DNA from: Motilimonas eburnea
GTDB lineage: Bacteria > Pseudomonadota > Gammaproteobacteria > Enterobacterales > CBDFNC01
Direction: 5' to 3'
NCBI RefSeq assembly: GCF_021295345.1
Contig: NZ_JAIMJB010000008.1
Span: forward strand, 62,001-126,000
DNA: 64,000 nucleotides
Of the stretch, positions 34,456-43,096 are shown in pieces. Made by a program: the position numbers and the translations under genes. The notes below the pieces were generated by a model, which saw only the letters and a program-made list of their open reading frames with translations, did not search any database and was not told where the DNA came from. Within the stretch, counting starts at the first letter, position 1; every line of letters starts with the position of its first letter.

Positions 34456-34719
34456 ATGGAAACCTGTACCAATCAAATGTCGCTTAAAGGCACAAAAGGC
34501 TTTAATCTTGTTATTGAGCGCGGCGTTAGAGAGTTTAAGCTGTTTGTTTGTAAAGGTGGTCGAGTGGTGCCTCATTATCGCTGGATTGTTATCGGCTACA
34601 ACGAAGCTAGCAATTGTGGTGGGCTCATCCCCGCACTACTAAAACGATTTCGATTCATACCACGTCATCAAATGGATGCCCACCGAGTTGACGCTATCGT
34701 TGAATCATTGAAGTGTTAG
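34456..34719 (+). CDS. Small hypothetical protein
   Basis: This 87-residue basic protein starts at an ATG with a strong SD (TAGGAGG, 5 bp spacing). It reads as a compact alpha/beta protein with GRVVPHYRWIVIGYNEASNCGG. The family is unknown. It is divergent from traA, so the 175 bp between them hold promoters for both directions. Confidence 0.6.
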   Translation: METCTNQMSLKGTKGFNLVIERGVREFKLFVCKGGRVVPHYRWIVIGYNEASNCGGLIPALLKRFRFIPRHQMDAHRVDAIVESLKC

Positions 34720-34987
34720 CTAAAACGCTATACAACCCGTCTCGCGTTTTCTCTGTGAGCCCAAGCGCTGCACTTTCTCAATTCCCTGTAATATTAACTA
34801 TTTTTTCCGTTAACCGGGCTCCGGATGAATTCGCTCTGGTCGCAAAAAATATTGTCCGTTGTGCCTCTTGGAGCTTCGGCGCCTGTCATTATTCCAAAGC
34901 GCTAAGCTGCCAGCAAACGACCTAAATCAGCGCCCGTTTGAACACCGCTAATATTTTTGGAAACCATATAAACTCTCCACTAGTTGA
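34720..34987. other. Intergenic region without a supported gene
   Basis: A frame of about 70 residues from 34713 has no SD and poor composition. Nothing else was found apart from the promoter that starts at 34988. Confidence 0.5.
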
Positions 34988-35016
34988 GTAGCGCTTCCGC
35001 CACTTGGGGTTACTGT
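34988..35016 (+). promoter_or_regulatory. GTAGCG-class promoter (one mismatch) upstream of the 35-kb gene
   Basis: GTAGCGCT at 34988, TACTGT at 35011-35016 with a 17-bp gap, and the ATG 59 bp away. Confidence 0.6.
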
Positions 35017-35046
35017 GACCACAGGCCACCCGATAGGAGAAATCTC

Positions 35047-36177
35047 ATGATTCGCTACATCGAAAATAAGTTGACCAATCAAGATAAAATTGATCGCACT
35101 CATCACACTGAAACCATGCTGACGGCCAAGGCCAAGCTTGGGGCTCGCAACTTAAATGCTTTAACCAGTGCGGATCATACTATAAAAGCACGCCTAGCCG
35201 CTTTTAAAGGAGTTAAGGGCGGAAAAAGGCTGACGCAAAAACGTGCGCTTGAGCTTTATGACGAATACACCTCAGCTTTTTCAGCGCTGGTTTCACTAAA
35301 GAGAAAAGCTCGCTACAACGAGTACCCATTTGCATCCCCCAGTCGTTTTAGTCAACAAATGAGTAAACAGACTGCACAAATGCACCGAGATATTTCTCGC
35401 CGCTCGTCAAACCAAGCCATTGCGCGTGCAACTAATCGACGTATTGAATTAATAGAAAAGTATATTGATCGTGTAACGCCAGACACCAGTGGTTCTAAGT
35501 ACATTGCTGTGACTCTAACAGACAGCCCCGCTGAGGTGGATTACAGCTCATATACTGACAAAGGTGAGCAATATTCAAGTCGATGCACCTATCGCAAAAC
35601 AGATCTTAACATTAAAGTCACGCTTCCAAGCAATTGGTATTCCCGCGTCTATAAAAAAGGCCTTGGCGAAATTGATGGCTTGTTCACTCTCGATATTTCA
35701 TCTGCCTTAGTTGGTGAGTACGGTGAAGGCGTTGATGTTCGAGCAGCGACATGGTTAGTTAGAAGCTTGGGCTCATCTTTTACTGTAAAACGAGGTTTTA
35801 TCGCTCGAAGCGGAACTGCCTCTTATCACGGCAAAACATTATCGAGCGCTGTGCATGGCCTCGCCAAAAAACGGAATATGCAAGTATTCTTAAAAATGCC
35901 TAAAGGTAAAATTCTTGAGCAAGCAAGTAAGCTAGTCAAAGCGGTTCCCAACATCAAAGTTAAGCTAAGTGACTCAAGAGCCGTGGGTAACTGTTTTTGG
36001 GGGACGCAAGACTTCGTATATCGCCATGGCTTTAACGTCGACCTTACCGATCCGAAAGCGTTTATTACACTCGAACAGTTGCTCGAAGCTATTAAAAAAG
36101 AGCCTCGGCCAGAAGCCTTTGCTGTCGTCTACCGGATTTTAAAAAAACACAAAACCAACATTGATATTGCAGCTTAA
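35047..36177 (+). CDS. Hypothetical protein
   Basis: This basic protein of 376 residues has an N-terminal half rich in Arg/Lys/Gln helices (QMSKQTAQMHRDISRRSSNQ) and a C-terminal half with mixed structure. No family is recognised and no nuclease or polymerase motif is seen. The ATG at 35047 has TAGGAGA upstream; the longer frame from 34984 would include the promoter and is rejected. A weak GC-rich hairpin with five T residues lies just after the stop. Confidence 0.6.
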   Translation: MIRYIENKLTNQDKIDRTHHTETMLTAKAKLGARNLNALTSADHTIKARLAAFKGVKGGKRLTQKRALELYDEYTSAFSALVSLKRKARYNEYPFASPSRFSQQMSKQTAQMHRDISRRSSNQAIARATNRRIELIEKYIDRVTPDTSGSKYIAVTLTDSPAEVDYSSYTDKGEQYSSRCTYRKTDLNIKVTLPSNWYSRVYKKGLGEIDGLFTLDISSALVGEYGEGVDVRAATWLVRSLGSSFTVKRGFIARSGTASYHGKTLSSAVHGLAKKRNMQVFLKMPKGKILEQASKLVKAVPNIKVKLSDSRAVGNCFWGTQDFVYRHGFNVDLTDPKAFITLEQLLEAIKKEPRPEAFAVVYRILKKHKTNIDIAA

Positions 36178-36294
36178 GCAACTGGCGCTACACGCCTTTT
36201 TACTTTGTACTGGTCTTATTTTCATTTATAGTATCAATTAAATAAGCTCTGTCGCACAGACAGCTCTCCACACTAATCAACGCATAGGTGACAC

Positions 36295-36576
36295 ATGACA
36301 AACAATGATGTATTTAGGTCCGTCCTCCATTTGACCGGTGTGAGTCGCAATAAGGCGCTACTCATCGAAATTTTTGCCCTTGGCGGCATTACGGCTACTG
36401 ACTCAAAGATCAAAGGTTGGCGCACCGCTCTTGATCATCATCGCGCCTCGCACATGCCTGATTTTGTCTTAGAAGGATTTTTTCAAGGTTTATTTAAGTA
36501 TCGCGATGCTCAATTAGAAAAAGGGATTACGGTGTTTAACTTCGGCTTGCCCGATTCGATTTCGAGATCGAAGTAA
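36295..36576 (+). CDS. DUF1456-like protein, single repeat
   Basis: This protein of 93 residues begins MTNNDVFRSVLHLTGVSR and continues with LIEIFALGG, WRTALDHHRASHMPDFVLEGFFQGLFKYRD. This is the pattern of one half of YehS/DUF1456 proteins, which normally carry two such repeats in about 150 residues. The function of the family is unknown. It precedes the next gene by 14 bp and probably forms an operon with it and the RadD-like helicase. Confidence 0.7.
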   Translation: MTNNDVFRSVLHLTGVSRNKALLIEIFALGGITATDSKIKGWRTALDHHRASHMPDFVLEGFFQGLFKYRDAQLEKGITVFNFGLPDSISRSK

Positions 36577-36590
36577 AGGGGAAGAACTTA

Positions 36591-37205
36591 GTGAAGGTTT
36601 TAGCCCCTTACGAGCTCGAACGCCTTGCCCGTATAGTTCAACAAAATAACCCAAAAACTTCCTGCTGGTCATTGTTAGTGCTAGCGGAGCTAGTGAGCCG
36701 AACAACGCCAGATAGCCAATGGCATCGAGCTAGAGATTTGGTGCTGGCAGTTGATCCCGATTGGAGCAAAAAAGATTGTAGTCATATTATTGAATCCCTT
36801 GAGCAAATATCACTGATCGACAAGGACACGATTTCCTCTGGCAGCGCGCGCTTTGATCCCATCATTATACGCCTCAAGCCCAACGTAATGCTTAATGTTA
36901 TTGACGCAGCCAGTTACGATGGTGTTATTTCATTAAAACTATTAGAAAACACAAAAACGTGCATGAGAGTGAACCGCCGACAATCACCATCAATACTGCT
37001 GGCGCTCATTGCTATTTTTGTACGTAAAATTTCTTACTCGGGCGAGTTTTATCAGTATATCGCTAGCGGCGGCAATAGTAGAAAGTCATTGCTCGACAAA
37101 CTTTCCCAAGCGGGCATTATTTATCAAGTCAAAGTCAGTGACGCGAGTAAAACAGGCACGCTCATCTACCCGGTTGATGACATCATTTTAGGAGACAGTG
37201 AATGA
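36591..37205 (+). CDS. Hypothetical protein upstream of a RadD-like helicase
   Basis: This 204-residue protein starts at GTG with GGGGAAG 7 bp upstream. The first 90 residues look like a winged-helix region (CWSLLVLAELVSR...DLVLAVDPDWSKKDCSHIIESLEQISLI). Its stop overlaps the ATG of the helicase, so the pair is translationally coupled. A DNA-binding partner for the helicase is a reasonable guess but is not shown. Confidence 0.6.
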   Translation: MKVLAPYELERLARIVQQNNPKTSCWSLLVLAELVSRTTPDSQWHRARDLVLAVDPDWSKKDCSHIIESLEQISLIDKDTISSGSARFDPIIIRLKPNVMLNVIDAASYDGVISLKLLENTKTCMRVNRRQSPSILLALIAIFVRKISYSGEFYQYIASGGNSRKSLLDKLSQAGIIYQVKVSDASKTGTLIYPVDDIILGDSE

Positions 37206-38584
37206 TTTACGAGCTAAGGCATTATCAACAGCAAGCCGTAAACAAGATCATGGATTCCATTGCTCATCATCCACATTCAAACCCGCTGTGTGTCGTACCC
37301 TGTGGGGCTGGGAAATCGCTGATCATTGCCACCTTGGTCAGCAAACTCATCGATAAGCAAATCTTGGTGTGCACCCCCCGCAAAAAGTTACTGCAGCAAA
37401 ATGCAACTTACATAGCTGATCATGGTGTATGTAGCTCAGCATTTGGCGATGACACCGGCCATGAGCATAATGTGATCCTTGGAACCTATCAAACCCTAAT
37501 TAACCGCGATATTAAAGCCCCGGACATTATCATCGTTGATGAATGCCATCTGGTGCCAGAGGATGATAGCGCCTATGCTGCTTTACTTGCTCAGTATCCA
37601 GATGCAATCGTAATCGGCTTAACCGCAACCCCCTTTAGAGGTCGCAAACAGATCTTTGAAGGCAGTAAGGCGCGCTGGCGAAAAGTCTACGAAATAGACA
37701 TCCTCACCCTCATCGAGCAAGGCTATTTAGTTGGCGTGCACTCTGTACCAGGCTTTGGTGACGACAGTGAATATTCGACACTCAACGATGACGCAGATTT
37801 AGAAGCAAGGTCAGCCTCCGCGATTCACCAAGCTATACGAATTAATACGTCCGATCAGCGTAACGCGATTTTAGTGTTTGCCCGTGACATTTCCCATGCT
37901 GTCATGCTGACACAATTTCTCACTGATGCCGGGGAAGCTGCTTTTATTGTTCACTCGAAACAACCAGAGATAGAGCAAGAGCAAGCCTTCAGGTTATTTT
38001 CAAACCCGCATGGCCGACGCTGGCTAGTCAATGTGGGGATGTTGACCACGGGTGTCGACTTACCATTTGTCGATGCTATTGTCCTAATGAGACATATTTC
38101 GTCCATTGCGCTTTACATTCAAATCGTTGGCCGAGGCATGCGCGTTCATCCCAACAAGCGCGATTGCTTATTGTCGGACTTTGCGGATAACGTCAATCGC
38201 CATGGCTGTATAGATGATTTGGTTTTTGACCAAATTAAACTCTCTGGCGCAGGCAATGGCGCGAAACCTTGTCCAAATTGCCGAGCGTTTAATCCCTTGG
38301 TAGCGAAAACATGCAGCCGTTGCGGGGAAGCATTCAGTTTTAAATTGCATTTGAATGATTTAGCGAGTCATGCCCCAGTGTTATCGCGTGATATTCGCGT
38401 CTCTAAGGTCATATCGGTAAATGTTGCCAAAACGGATAACGTGTATTTACACTCGATAGCAACGGAAAGTGGCGATAATGTCACGCTGGTACAACGTAGC
38501 GTTAAAACCATAGGGACGGGTACCAAAATCAGTTACGAGCGAATTAAAGACGAGCACTTCAAGCTACTTCGATTAATTAGTTAG
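37202..38584 (+). CDS. RadD-like SF2 helicase with a C-terminal zinc finger
   Basis: This 460-residue helicase has PCGAGKS (Walker A, ~35-41), VDECHLV (DECH box), GLTATPFRG (motif III), TTGVDLPFVD (motif V) and QIVGRGMRVHP (motif VI). Near residues 358-380 is a zinc finger CPNC...CSRCG. The layout, with a short helicase core and a zinc ribbon, matches RadD/YejH, a helicase that works with SSB in recombination repair. If so, the plasmid SSB with its changed tip may affect the pairing. The last 75 residues are beta-rich. Confidence 0.8.
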   Translation: MIYELRHYQQQAVNKIMDSIAHHPHSNPLCVVPCGAGKSLIIATLVSKLIDKQILVCTPRKKLLQQNATYIADHGVCSSAFGDDTGHEHNVILGTYQTLINRDIKAPDIIIVDECHLVPEDDSAYAALLAQYPDAIVIGLTATPFRGRKQIFEGSKARWRKVYEIDILTLIEQGYLVGVHSVPGFGDDSEYSTLNDDADLEARSASAIHQAIRINTSDQRNAILVFARDISHAVMLTQFLTDAGEAAFIVHSKQPEIEQEQAFRLFSNPHGRRWLVNVGMLTTGVDLPFVDAIVLMRHISSIALYIQIVGRGMRVHPNKRDCLLSDFADNVNRHGCIDDLVFDQIKLSGAGNGAKPCPNCRAFNPLVAKTCSRCGEAFSFKLHLNDLASHAPVLSRDIRVSKVISVNVAKTDNVYLHSIATESGDNVTLVQRSVKTIGTGTKISYERIKDEHFKLLRLIS

Positions 38585-38595
38585 CCCTTGACGCA

Positions 38596-38624
38596 GTAGC
38601 GCCCTATCCCATTAGCTTTAACCT
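38596..38624 (+). promoter_or_regulatory. GTAGCG-class promoter upstream of the methylase
   Basis: GTAGCGCC at 38596 and TAACCT at 38619-38624 with a 17-bp gap, in the block TTAACCTAGCTCC. The ATG is 61 bp from the first G. Confidence 0.7.
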
Positions 38625-38656
38625 AGCTCCTGTCTACTAAACAGGAGCTACTTATT

Positions 38657-39368
38657 ATGTCAGTACAACAAGAAATCCTAAACTCTATCGCTATCATGCA
38701 GCCTGTCGGCAATCAGTTGTTATTGCCAACGGATACCCAGCTGACGAATTATGCCCAAGTAAAAAAAGTGTTAATCAAAGCCGGTGGCACATACAAACGC
38801 GGTGGTTACTTTGAGTTTAAGACTTCTGCCTCAGATATTGTCACTTCCTTGTTAGGTGGTGAAAAGCTAGATGACAATAAAAGACTTTCAAATGTTCTTT
38901 ACCCCAAAATCTCGCGCTCAAGCCATGGCAGAGAAAGCCAACCTTAAAGCTGGTGGACGAGTTTTAGAGCCTTCGGCTGGCCACGGAGCCTTGATTAATG
39001 CGGCTCTCGCTATCGCGCCAGATAGCGATATAGTGGCTGTCGAGCTCAATACTGGCAATGCGAAGGTGCTGAAAAGTAAAGAAGGAATTCAGCTTCATAA
39101 TGCGGATTTTTTAACTCTGACGCCATCCGATTTAGGCTTATTCGATTCCATACTGATTAATCCTCCTTTCACAAAGAACCAAGATATTAAACACATTCTA
39201 CACGCTGCTAAATTTATGGCGCCTAATTCAACCTTAGTAGCCATCGCCAGCACGTCATGGCTCACAGGAAGCCAAAAGATACAGGAAGGTTTTCGACTTT
39301 GGCTTGGGGTGGTAGGCGCAACCATCGAAGAATTACCTGTGGGCGAAATTTGGAGCCGATGGCCATGA
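38657..39368 (+). pseudogene. DNA adenine-methylase-like gene split by a +1 frameshift
   Basis: The first frame (38657-38947) encodes the N-terminal domain seen before many phage methylases (VKKVLIKAGGTYKRGGYFEF). The second (38871-39368) encodes the methylase core with FFTPKSRAQAM, VLEPSAGHGALI (motif I) and ILINPPF (motif IV, NPPF). The join is at an AAAA run (38879-38882): removing one A gives the continuous reading DDNKDFQMFFTPKS, which is what intact relatives have. It is therefore either a real 1-nt insertion or a sequencing slip. The second frame has its own ATG at 38871 with AGGTGG upstream, so the core might still be made. Confidence 0.75.
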
Positions 39369-39380
39369 ATAACCCAATCG

Positions 39381-39409
39381 GTAGCGCCTTTTAGTATTGG
39401 TTTTATGAT
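39381..39409 (+). promoter_or_regulatory. GTAGCG-class promoter
   Basis: GTAGCGCC at 39381, TATGAT at 39404-39409 with a 17-bp gap, and the ATG 61 bp away. Confidence 0.7.
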
Positions 39410-39441
39410 GCAGCTAACTCTCACTAAAAGGCTTAGCTACT

Positions 39442-39897
39442 ATGGCATCAGAAAACACATACTGGAACAACAGCGGCAAATACCAAGCGGTTTACGATGA
39501 ATGTTGCAAATATATTCCAGAGACGGGCAAGACTAATGACGTTGGGATAGAAGCGCTACGAGTAGCATCAAATGCCTATTACGATTTCTACAATAACGGT
39601 GGTGCAAATCGTTACTTACGATTAAAACCCATGCTTGAGACCTTAAAATTTAAACGTGGGAGCGCTGGATCAAGGGCTTTAACACGACTAAAAACCTTTA
39701 GCACTACTTCCGATGCCTGTTTGCCAAAGTCCCTTAAGCCGGTGTTTGAAGATATTCTTAACGCTGTGCTGGAAGCTTACTTTTACAATGTAAAACTGGA
39801 CGCTGAAACTAAAAAATGTCCACCAGCCAAGTTGAACGCTGACTGGACACCGATTAGCTCACTGACTGACAGCATTCTTTTCAGTGTGTTAGCTTGA
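39442..39897 (+). CDS. Hypothetical protein, paralogue family A member 1
   Basis: This 151-residue protein is related to the genes at 43097 and 43562. Shared points are GKYQ near the N-terminus, a central AYYDFYNNGG, LKFKRGSAGSRALTRLK, a middle LPKSLKPVFEDILNAVLEAYF and a final W-x-PISSL-x-DSI. The fold is probably all-helical. No catalytic residues stand out. The family name is unknown to me. Confidence 0.65.
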   Translation: MASENTYWNNSGKYQAVYDECCKYIPETGKTNDVGIEALRVASNAYYDFYNNGGANRYLRLKPMLETLKFKRGSAGSRALTRLKTFSTTSDACLPKSLKPVFEDILNAVLEAYFYNVKLDAETKKCPPAKLNADWTPISSLTDSILFSVLA

Positions 39898-39945
39898 TTG
39901 AGTTTCTGTGTCTTGTTTAATCGCTATGGCTTTAAGGAGATCAGT

Positions 39946-40158
39946 ATGGCAGTTCATTTAGTACCAGACAGCAACAGCTTAGACATGATTGGTCCTTATT
40001 TGGCAGCTAAAGCCGTTTGCCCTTACTGCCAAAAGGAAAATGTGTTTTTGCGGCTAGAGGGGCCGACAAGCCCAGTAAAGCCAGTTTTGGTTTGCTCACA
40101 CATTCGTGCTCATGTCATTGACGATGACGGTGTGAGCAATTTTGAGTTTGAAGACTAA
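39946..40158 (+). CDS. Small hypothetical protein with a zinc-ribbon-like motif
   Basis: This protein of 70 residues starts at an ATG with AAGGAG upstream. It contains CPYC and, 25 residues later, CSHIRAH, which could together bind zinc. It is acidic at the C-terminus (SNFEFED). The family is unknown. It lies 48 bp after the preceding gene and probably shares its promoter. Confidence 0.6.
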   Translation: MAVHLVPDSNSLDMIGPYLAAKAVCPYCQKENVFLRLEGPTSPVKPVLVCSHIRAHVIDDDGVSNFEFED

Positions 40159-40172
40159 ACCAACGGAGACAA

Positions 40173-40652
40173 ATGACTGTATTTCTCTCAGCCCCGTCTC
40201 TGTTAAGTAATGACAGTATGCGGGGTTTTCAGCAACGCTTTGTCCAACGAGGCCTGCAAGTCAGTGGTTATCGCAATCTCAACAAACAAGGTTATTTTTC
40301 TTTATTGTCTCGTGAGGGTGTAGATAAGGGCAGGGTGATATGCCATGCCCCTGCTTTTCATTTACGCAGCGGTAAACAACCAGCCATCAAAATATCCTCG
40401 GCATCACAGCAACGCGCCCAGCGCTAACAACAACGCAACGTGCATGCTTTTTGTAACGGTGAGCTGGTGGATGTGTTCGCAAGGCAGCTGGCCGAGCAGG
40501 AGTTGGTTGATTTAGGTTTTTTGGCACTTACCTATAATCCGTTTTTGCATCACTGTTTTACTTACGTTTTGTCTCAGCGTGACTTTGTAGAATCAGATAA
40601 ACCCCACGACATCATTCTTTGCGGCTCATACGCGTGGGTCAAACCGCGATAG
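40173..40652 (+). pseudogene. Hypothetical gene with an in-frame stop (two halves)
   Basis: The first half (40173-40427, 84 residues) has a good SD (GGAG). It ends in TAA at 40425. The same frame then continues without another stop through 40652 (70 residues from a GTG at 40440) but that second start has no SD. Together they would encode about 159 residues. A nonsense change in a once longer gene explains this best; two separate small genes remain possible. No family is recognised. Confidence 0.5.
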
Positions 40653-40661
40653 CGATTGCCA

Positions 40662-40690
40662 GTAGCGCCTATTGTTATTCGTTTCATTAT
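40662..40690 (+). promoter_or_regulatory. GTAGCG-class promoter upstream of family B member 1
   Basis: GTAGCGCC at 40662, CATTAT at 40685-40690 with a 17-bp gap, and the chosen ATG 71 bp away. Confidence 0.65.
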
Positions 40691-40732
40691 TTACCTTGTC
40701 GAAACGAAATCCAACAAATGCGAGGCGTTAAA

Positions 40733-41536
40733 ATGTCAAAATCTGAAATAGTTACGTTTGAAGAAGATATTAAGTTTGATGAAGGCTCTGAGATTGAGGA
40801 TCTTACTGGCTCGCAAGAATACGATGCTTTTTTAAGAACCGGAGTGTTCCTTGACTCAATCAAAGCTGATCCGCTTTTTTATTGGTTCGTAACGGGATTA
40901 GAAATAGTGGCTATTAAAAACGAAAATGGCCAATTCAATGCTAATGACCCGCGCATCGTCGCCCACATGGACCAACGGGGTGAAACAGACAACAGCATGT
41001 TAATGCAGTATGACGCTATCTTGATTTGCCCTCAAACTCAGGTGTCAATCTACATGGAGAGTCCAAAAGGTAAGATCTACTCAAATTACCACTGCGTAGT
41101 TGAGAGCGAAGATTACACCAGCACAAACCTTATCGAGTGCGCCGCCCATCTATTTGACTGGTTAAAATCAATGAGTCGTTTTGAATTTAGCCCTCAACCA
41201 CATCAATACACAGGCACCTCTAATACCCCAGCCAGCTTAAACGGGCTATCACTGATTAATCCCGTTAACTTTCCCGCATTGCATAATGAACATAGTGACA
41301 GCGTTTGTTTTCTCTTATGTCCAATCCGCAATCTCTATCTAAAAGTATTGAAAGCGGATGCAGATGTTATCCCAGCAGGACAAAGTAAATATGGTGTTTA
41401 TGTGACGTCTGTTAATGCTAGCGATGACTCAACAACCTCTACGATCTTGTGTCGCACGAATGATGAACAAGAAATGCTAAACGTGCTTATTTACAACGTG
41501 TGCTATCCCATTGGCGATGCTCAGCGACCTTGTTAA
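40733..41536 (+). CDS. Hypothetical protein, paralogue family B member 1
   Basis: This 267-residue acidic protein is related to the next gene at 41615. Shared stretches are ADPLFYWFVTGLE, YDAILICPQTQVSIYM, YHCVVES and AAHLFDWLKS, then a C-terminal FLLCPIRNLYLKVL. The pattern looks like a two-domain alpha/beta protein. The family is not recognised. I chose the ATG at 40733, after GAGGCG; a nearby ATG at 40718 is possible. The frame open from 40619 would include the promoter and is not used. Confidence 0.65.
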   Translation: MSKSEIVTFEEDIKFDEGSEIEDLTGSQEYDAFLRTGVFLDSIKADPLFYWFVTGLEIVAIKNENGQFNANDPRIVAHMDQRGETDNSMLMQYDAILICPQTQVSIYMESPKGKIYSNYHCVVESEDYTSTNLIECAAHLFDWLKSMSRFEFSPQPHQYTGTSNTPASLNGLSLINPVNFPALHNEHSDSVCFLLCPIRNLYLKVLKADADVIPAGQSKYGVYVTSVNASDDSTTSTILCRTNDEQEMLNVLIYNVCYPIGDAQRPC

Positions 41537-41547
41537 GTAAGCGCTTG

Positions 41548-41576
41548 GTAGCGCCAAGCCTTACTCAACTCACAAT
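41548..41576 (+). promoter_or_regulatory. GTAGCG-class promoter upstream of family B member 2
   Basis: GTAGCGCC at 41548, CACAAT at 41571-41576 with a 17-bp gap, and the ATG 67 bp away. Confidence 0.65.
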
Positions 41577-41614
41577 CAATCTTAATGTAATCCACCAGCA
41601 CACAAGGAAACACT

Positions 41615-42388
41615 ATGAGCCGCTCTAGCACCTTCTCAGAAGCAGTGATATACGAAAATTCAGAGGCTGAATATATTGATGCCGTGGTCGCTGATCCGAT
41701 GTTCTACTGGTTTATCACGGGGCTGCAACGCATTAACCTCGATAGCAGCGCTCCATTGACTCAGGAATCACCCGAGTTAGCAGAAATCATTAGCAGCAAA
41801 GCTCAACTGATTGATGAATTACTCGAAAACAGTCAGCGCTTGGCTGACTATGACGCTGTACTGTATTGCCCTCACACCTTTGCGTATTTGTTAATGAAGG
41901 ATGGTGATGAGGAAGCACTGCCAACATATCACTGCGTCATCGAAAATCGTACCTTCCAGAGCCACTACCTTGTGCCGGTTGCCGCCTCAATGTTTGATTG
42001 GGTAACTAGCTCAGGTGGGTTTAAGCCAAGCTATCATCGTCAAAAGTTGATCGAAAATAAGCATTCGCAGCCGAAGGAAACTAACATTGATTGGTTTACC
42101 ATACTCGATCACCGCAATTTCCCAATAGCTATTCAAGCCGACACGAATAGTGACAGTTATACATTCGTGCTGTGTCCAGCCAGAGCCATTAATTTGTATG
42201 TCCTAGATTTTCATTTGGTGGAGAATACGCCCCCTGTTAACCGTGCTTATACCGTAGTGCAATGCTGGGACAAAGATAGTCGCTATCCCCAAGAAATCTT
42301 GTTTGAAAGTGACTCGGAAGAAGATCTTTATGCCTATTTGGTGGATAGCGCCTTATACCCCAATGACAGCAAAAAACGTCCAGTTTAG
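41615..42388 (+). CDS. Hypothetical protein, paralogue family B member 2
   Basis: This 257-residue acidic protein is a diverged copy of the preceding gene. ADPMFYWFITGLQRI, YDAVLYCPHTFAYLLM, YHCVIENRTFQSHYLVPVAA, SMFDWV and FVLCPARAINLYVL align with it by eye. The duplication is old, as the two differ in most other positions, and each copy has its own promoter. The function is unknown. AAGGAA precedes the ATG. Confidence 0.65.
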   Translation: MSRSSTFSEAVIYENSEAEYIDAVVADPMFYWFITGLQRINLDSSAPLTQESPELAEIISSKAQLIDELLENSQRLADYDAVLYCPHTFAYLLMKDGDEEALPTYHCVIENRTFQSHYLVPVAASMFDWVTSSGGFKPSYHRQKLIENKHSQPKETNIDWFTILDHRNFPIAIQADTNSDSYTFVLCPARAINLYVLDFHLVENTPPVNRAYTVVQCWDKDSRYPQEILFESDSEEDLYAYLVDSALYPNDSKKRPV

Positions 42389-42400
42389 TCTTTATCATCG

Positions 42401-42429
42401 GTAGCGCCTTTGCTCAGCTAACTTAATAT
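42401..42429 (+). promoter_or_regulatory. GTAGCG-class promoter upstream of the DUF262 gene (best copy)
   Basis: GTAGCGCC at 42401 and TAATAT at 42424-42429 with a 17-bp gap, in the block TTAATATAGCTAC. It is the clearest example, with the site at 43044. The ATG is 102 bp from the first G. Confidence 0.75.
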
Positions 42430-42502
42430 AGCTACTACCAAATGTTGCCTGTCACCAGTTCAGTGGTGTCAGTTTAAATATCAATAATTAGGAGACATGA
42501 TA

Positions 42503-43006
42503 ATGAGATTACCTAAGCCAGTTATTCGCTTTGCTTCTTCATCAACCTCAATTCATGCCTTGGTTGCTAATTCCGGTTTTGGCAAAGAAGCATACCCTTG
42601 GACTAATCGTTTTATCGGTCGATTTCCATTACCTTCATGGCAACGGGAACTGGTTTGGTCGCAAGAACAAAAAATCTCTTTCATCGAGAGCGTCTTTATG
42701 GGGTATGACCTTGGTAGCGTGATGATTAATGACTATCTCGAAATGACCAATGGCACCATGAGTCCAATGAGTGACATTCTAATTGATGGCCAGCAACGCG
42801 TATCAGCTATCAATGATTTCATAACGGATCAGTTTCCTGTTAATGGTCTGTTCTGGAAGGATTTAACCAGAATTGAACGCCGTACCTTTCTTGAGCGTGA
42901 AATGGGTAAAAAGATGGTTTCATGTTTCGACGAAGATAAGCTCAAATTGGTATATAACCACCTAAACTTTTCCGGTGTAAGACATTCTCAAAGTGAGATG
43001 GCTTAA
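42503..43006 (+). CDS. DUF262/GmrS-like single-domain protein
   Basis: This protein of 167 residues matches the DUF262 (ParB-like) N-terminal domain of GmrSD-type enzymes: FPLPSWQRELVWSQEQKISFIESVFMGYDLGS, then LIDGQQRVSAINDFIT and a late YNHLNFSGVRHS. Full GmrS/GmrSD proteins are several hundred residues longer and have an HNH domain, which is missing here. DUF262 binds nucleotides in some restriction systems. The ATG at 42503 is chosen because AGGAG lies 8 bp before it. A stand-alone domain might be a decoy or an antagonist; this is speculation. Confidence 0.75.
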   Translation: MRLPKPVIRFASSSTSIHALVANSGFGKEAYPWTNRFIGRFPLPSWQRELVWSQEQKISFIESVFMGYDLGSVMINDYLEMTNGTMSPMSDILIDGQQRVSAINDFITDQFPVNGLFWKDLTRIERRTFLEREMGKKMVSCFDEDKLKLVYNHLNFSGVRHSQSEMA

Positions 43007-43043
43007 CATTCACCTTTAAGTTGCCCATTAGCCTAAGTCATCG

Positions 43044-43072
43044 GTAGCGCCTTTTTTTGGCGGGCTTAGTAT
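43044..43072 (+). promoter_or_regulatory. GTAGCG-class promoter upstream of family A member 2
   Basis: GTAGCGCC at 43044 and TAGTAT at 43067-43072 with a 17-bp gap, in the block TTAGTATAGCTAC. The ATG is 53 bp away. Confidence 0.75.
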
Positions 43073-43096
43073 AGCTACATCCAAGGAGGCGCATTT

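Noticed and set aside
34713-34925. 70-residue frame after the small gene at 34456
   Set aside because: No SD and low coding quality; it overlaps the end of the previous gene.
36184-36191. GTAGCGCC on the minus strand with CAATAT-like bases at the right distance
   Set aside because: It would transcribe only antisense to the end of the gene at 35047, and the same bases form part of a small GC-rich hairpin followed by T residues.
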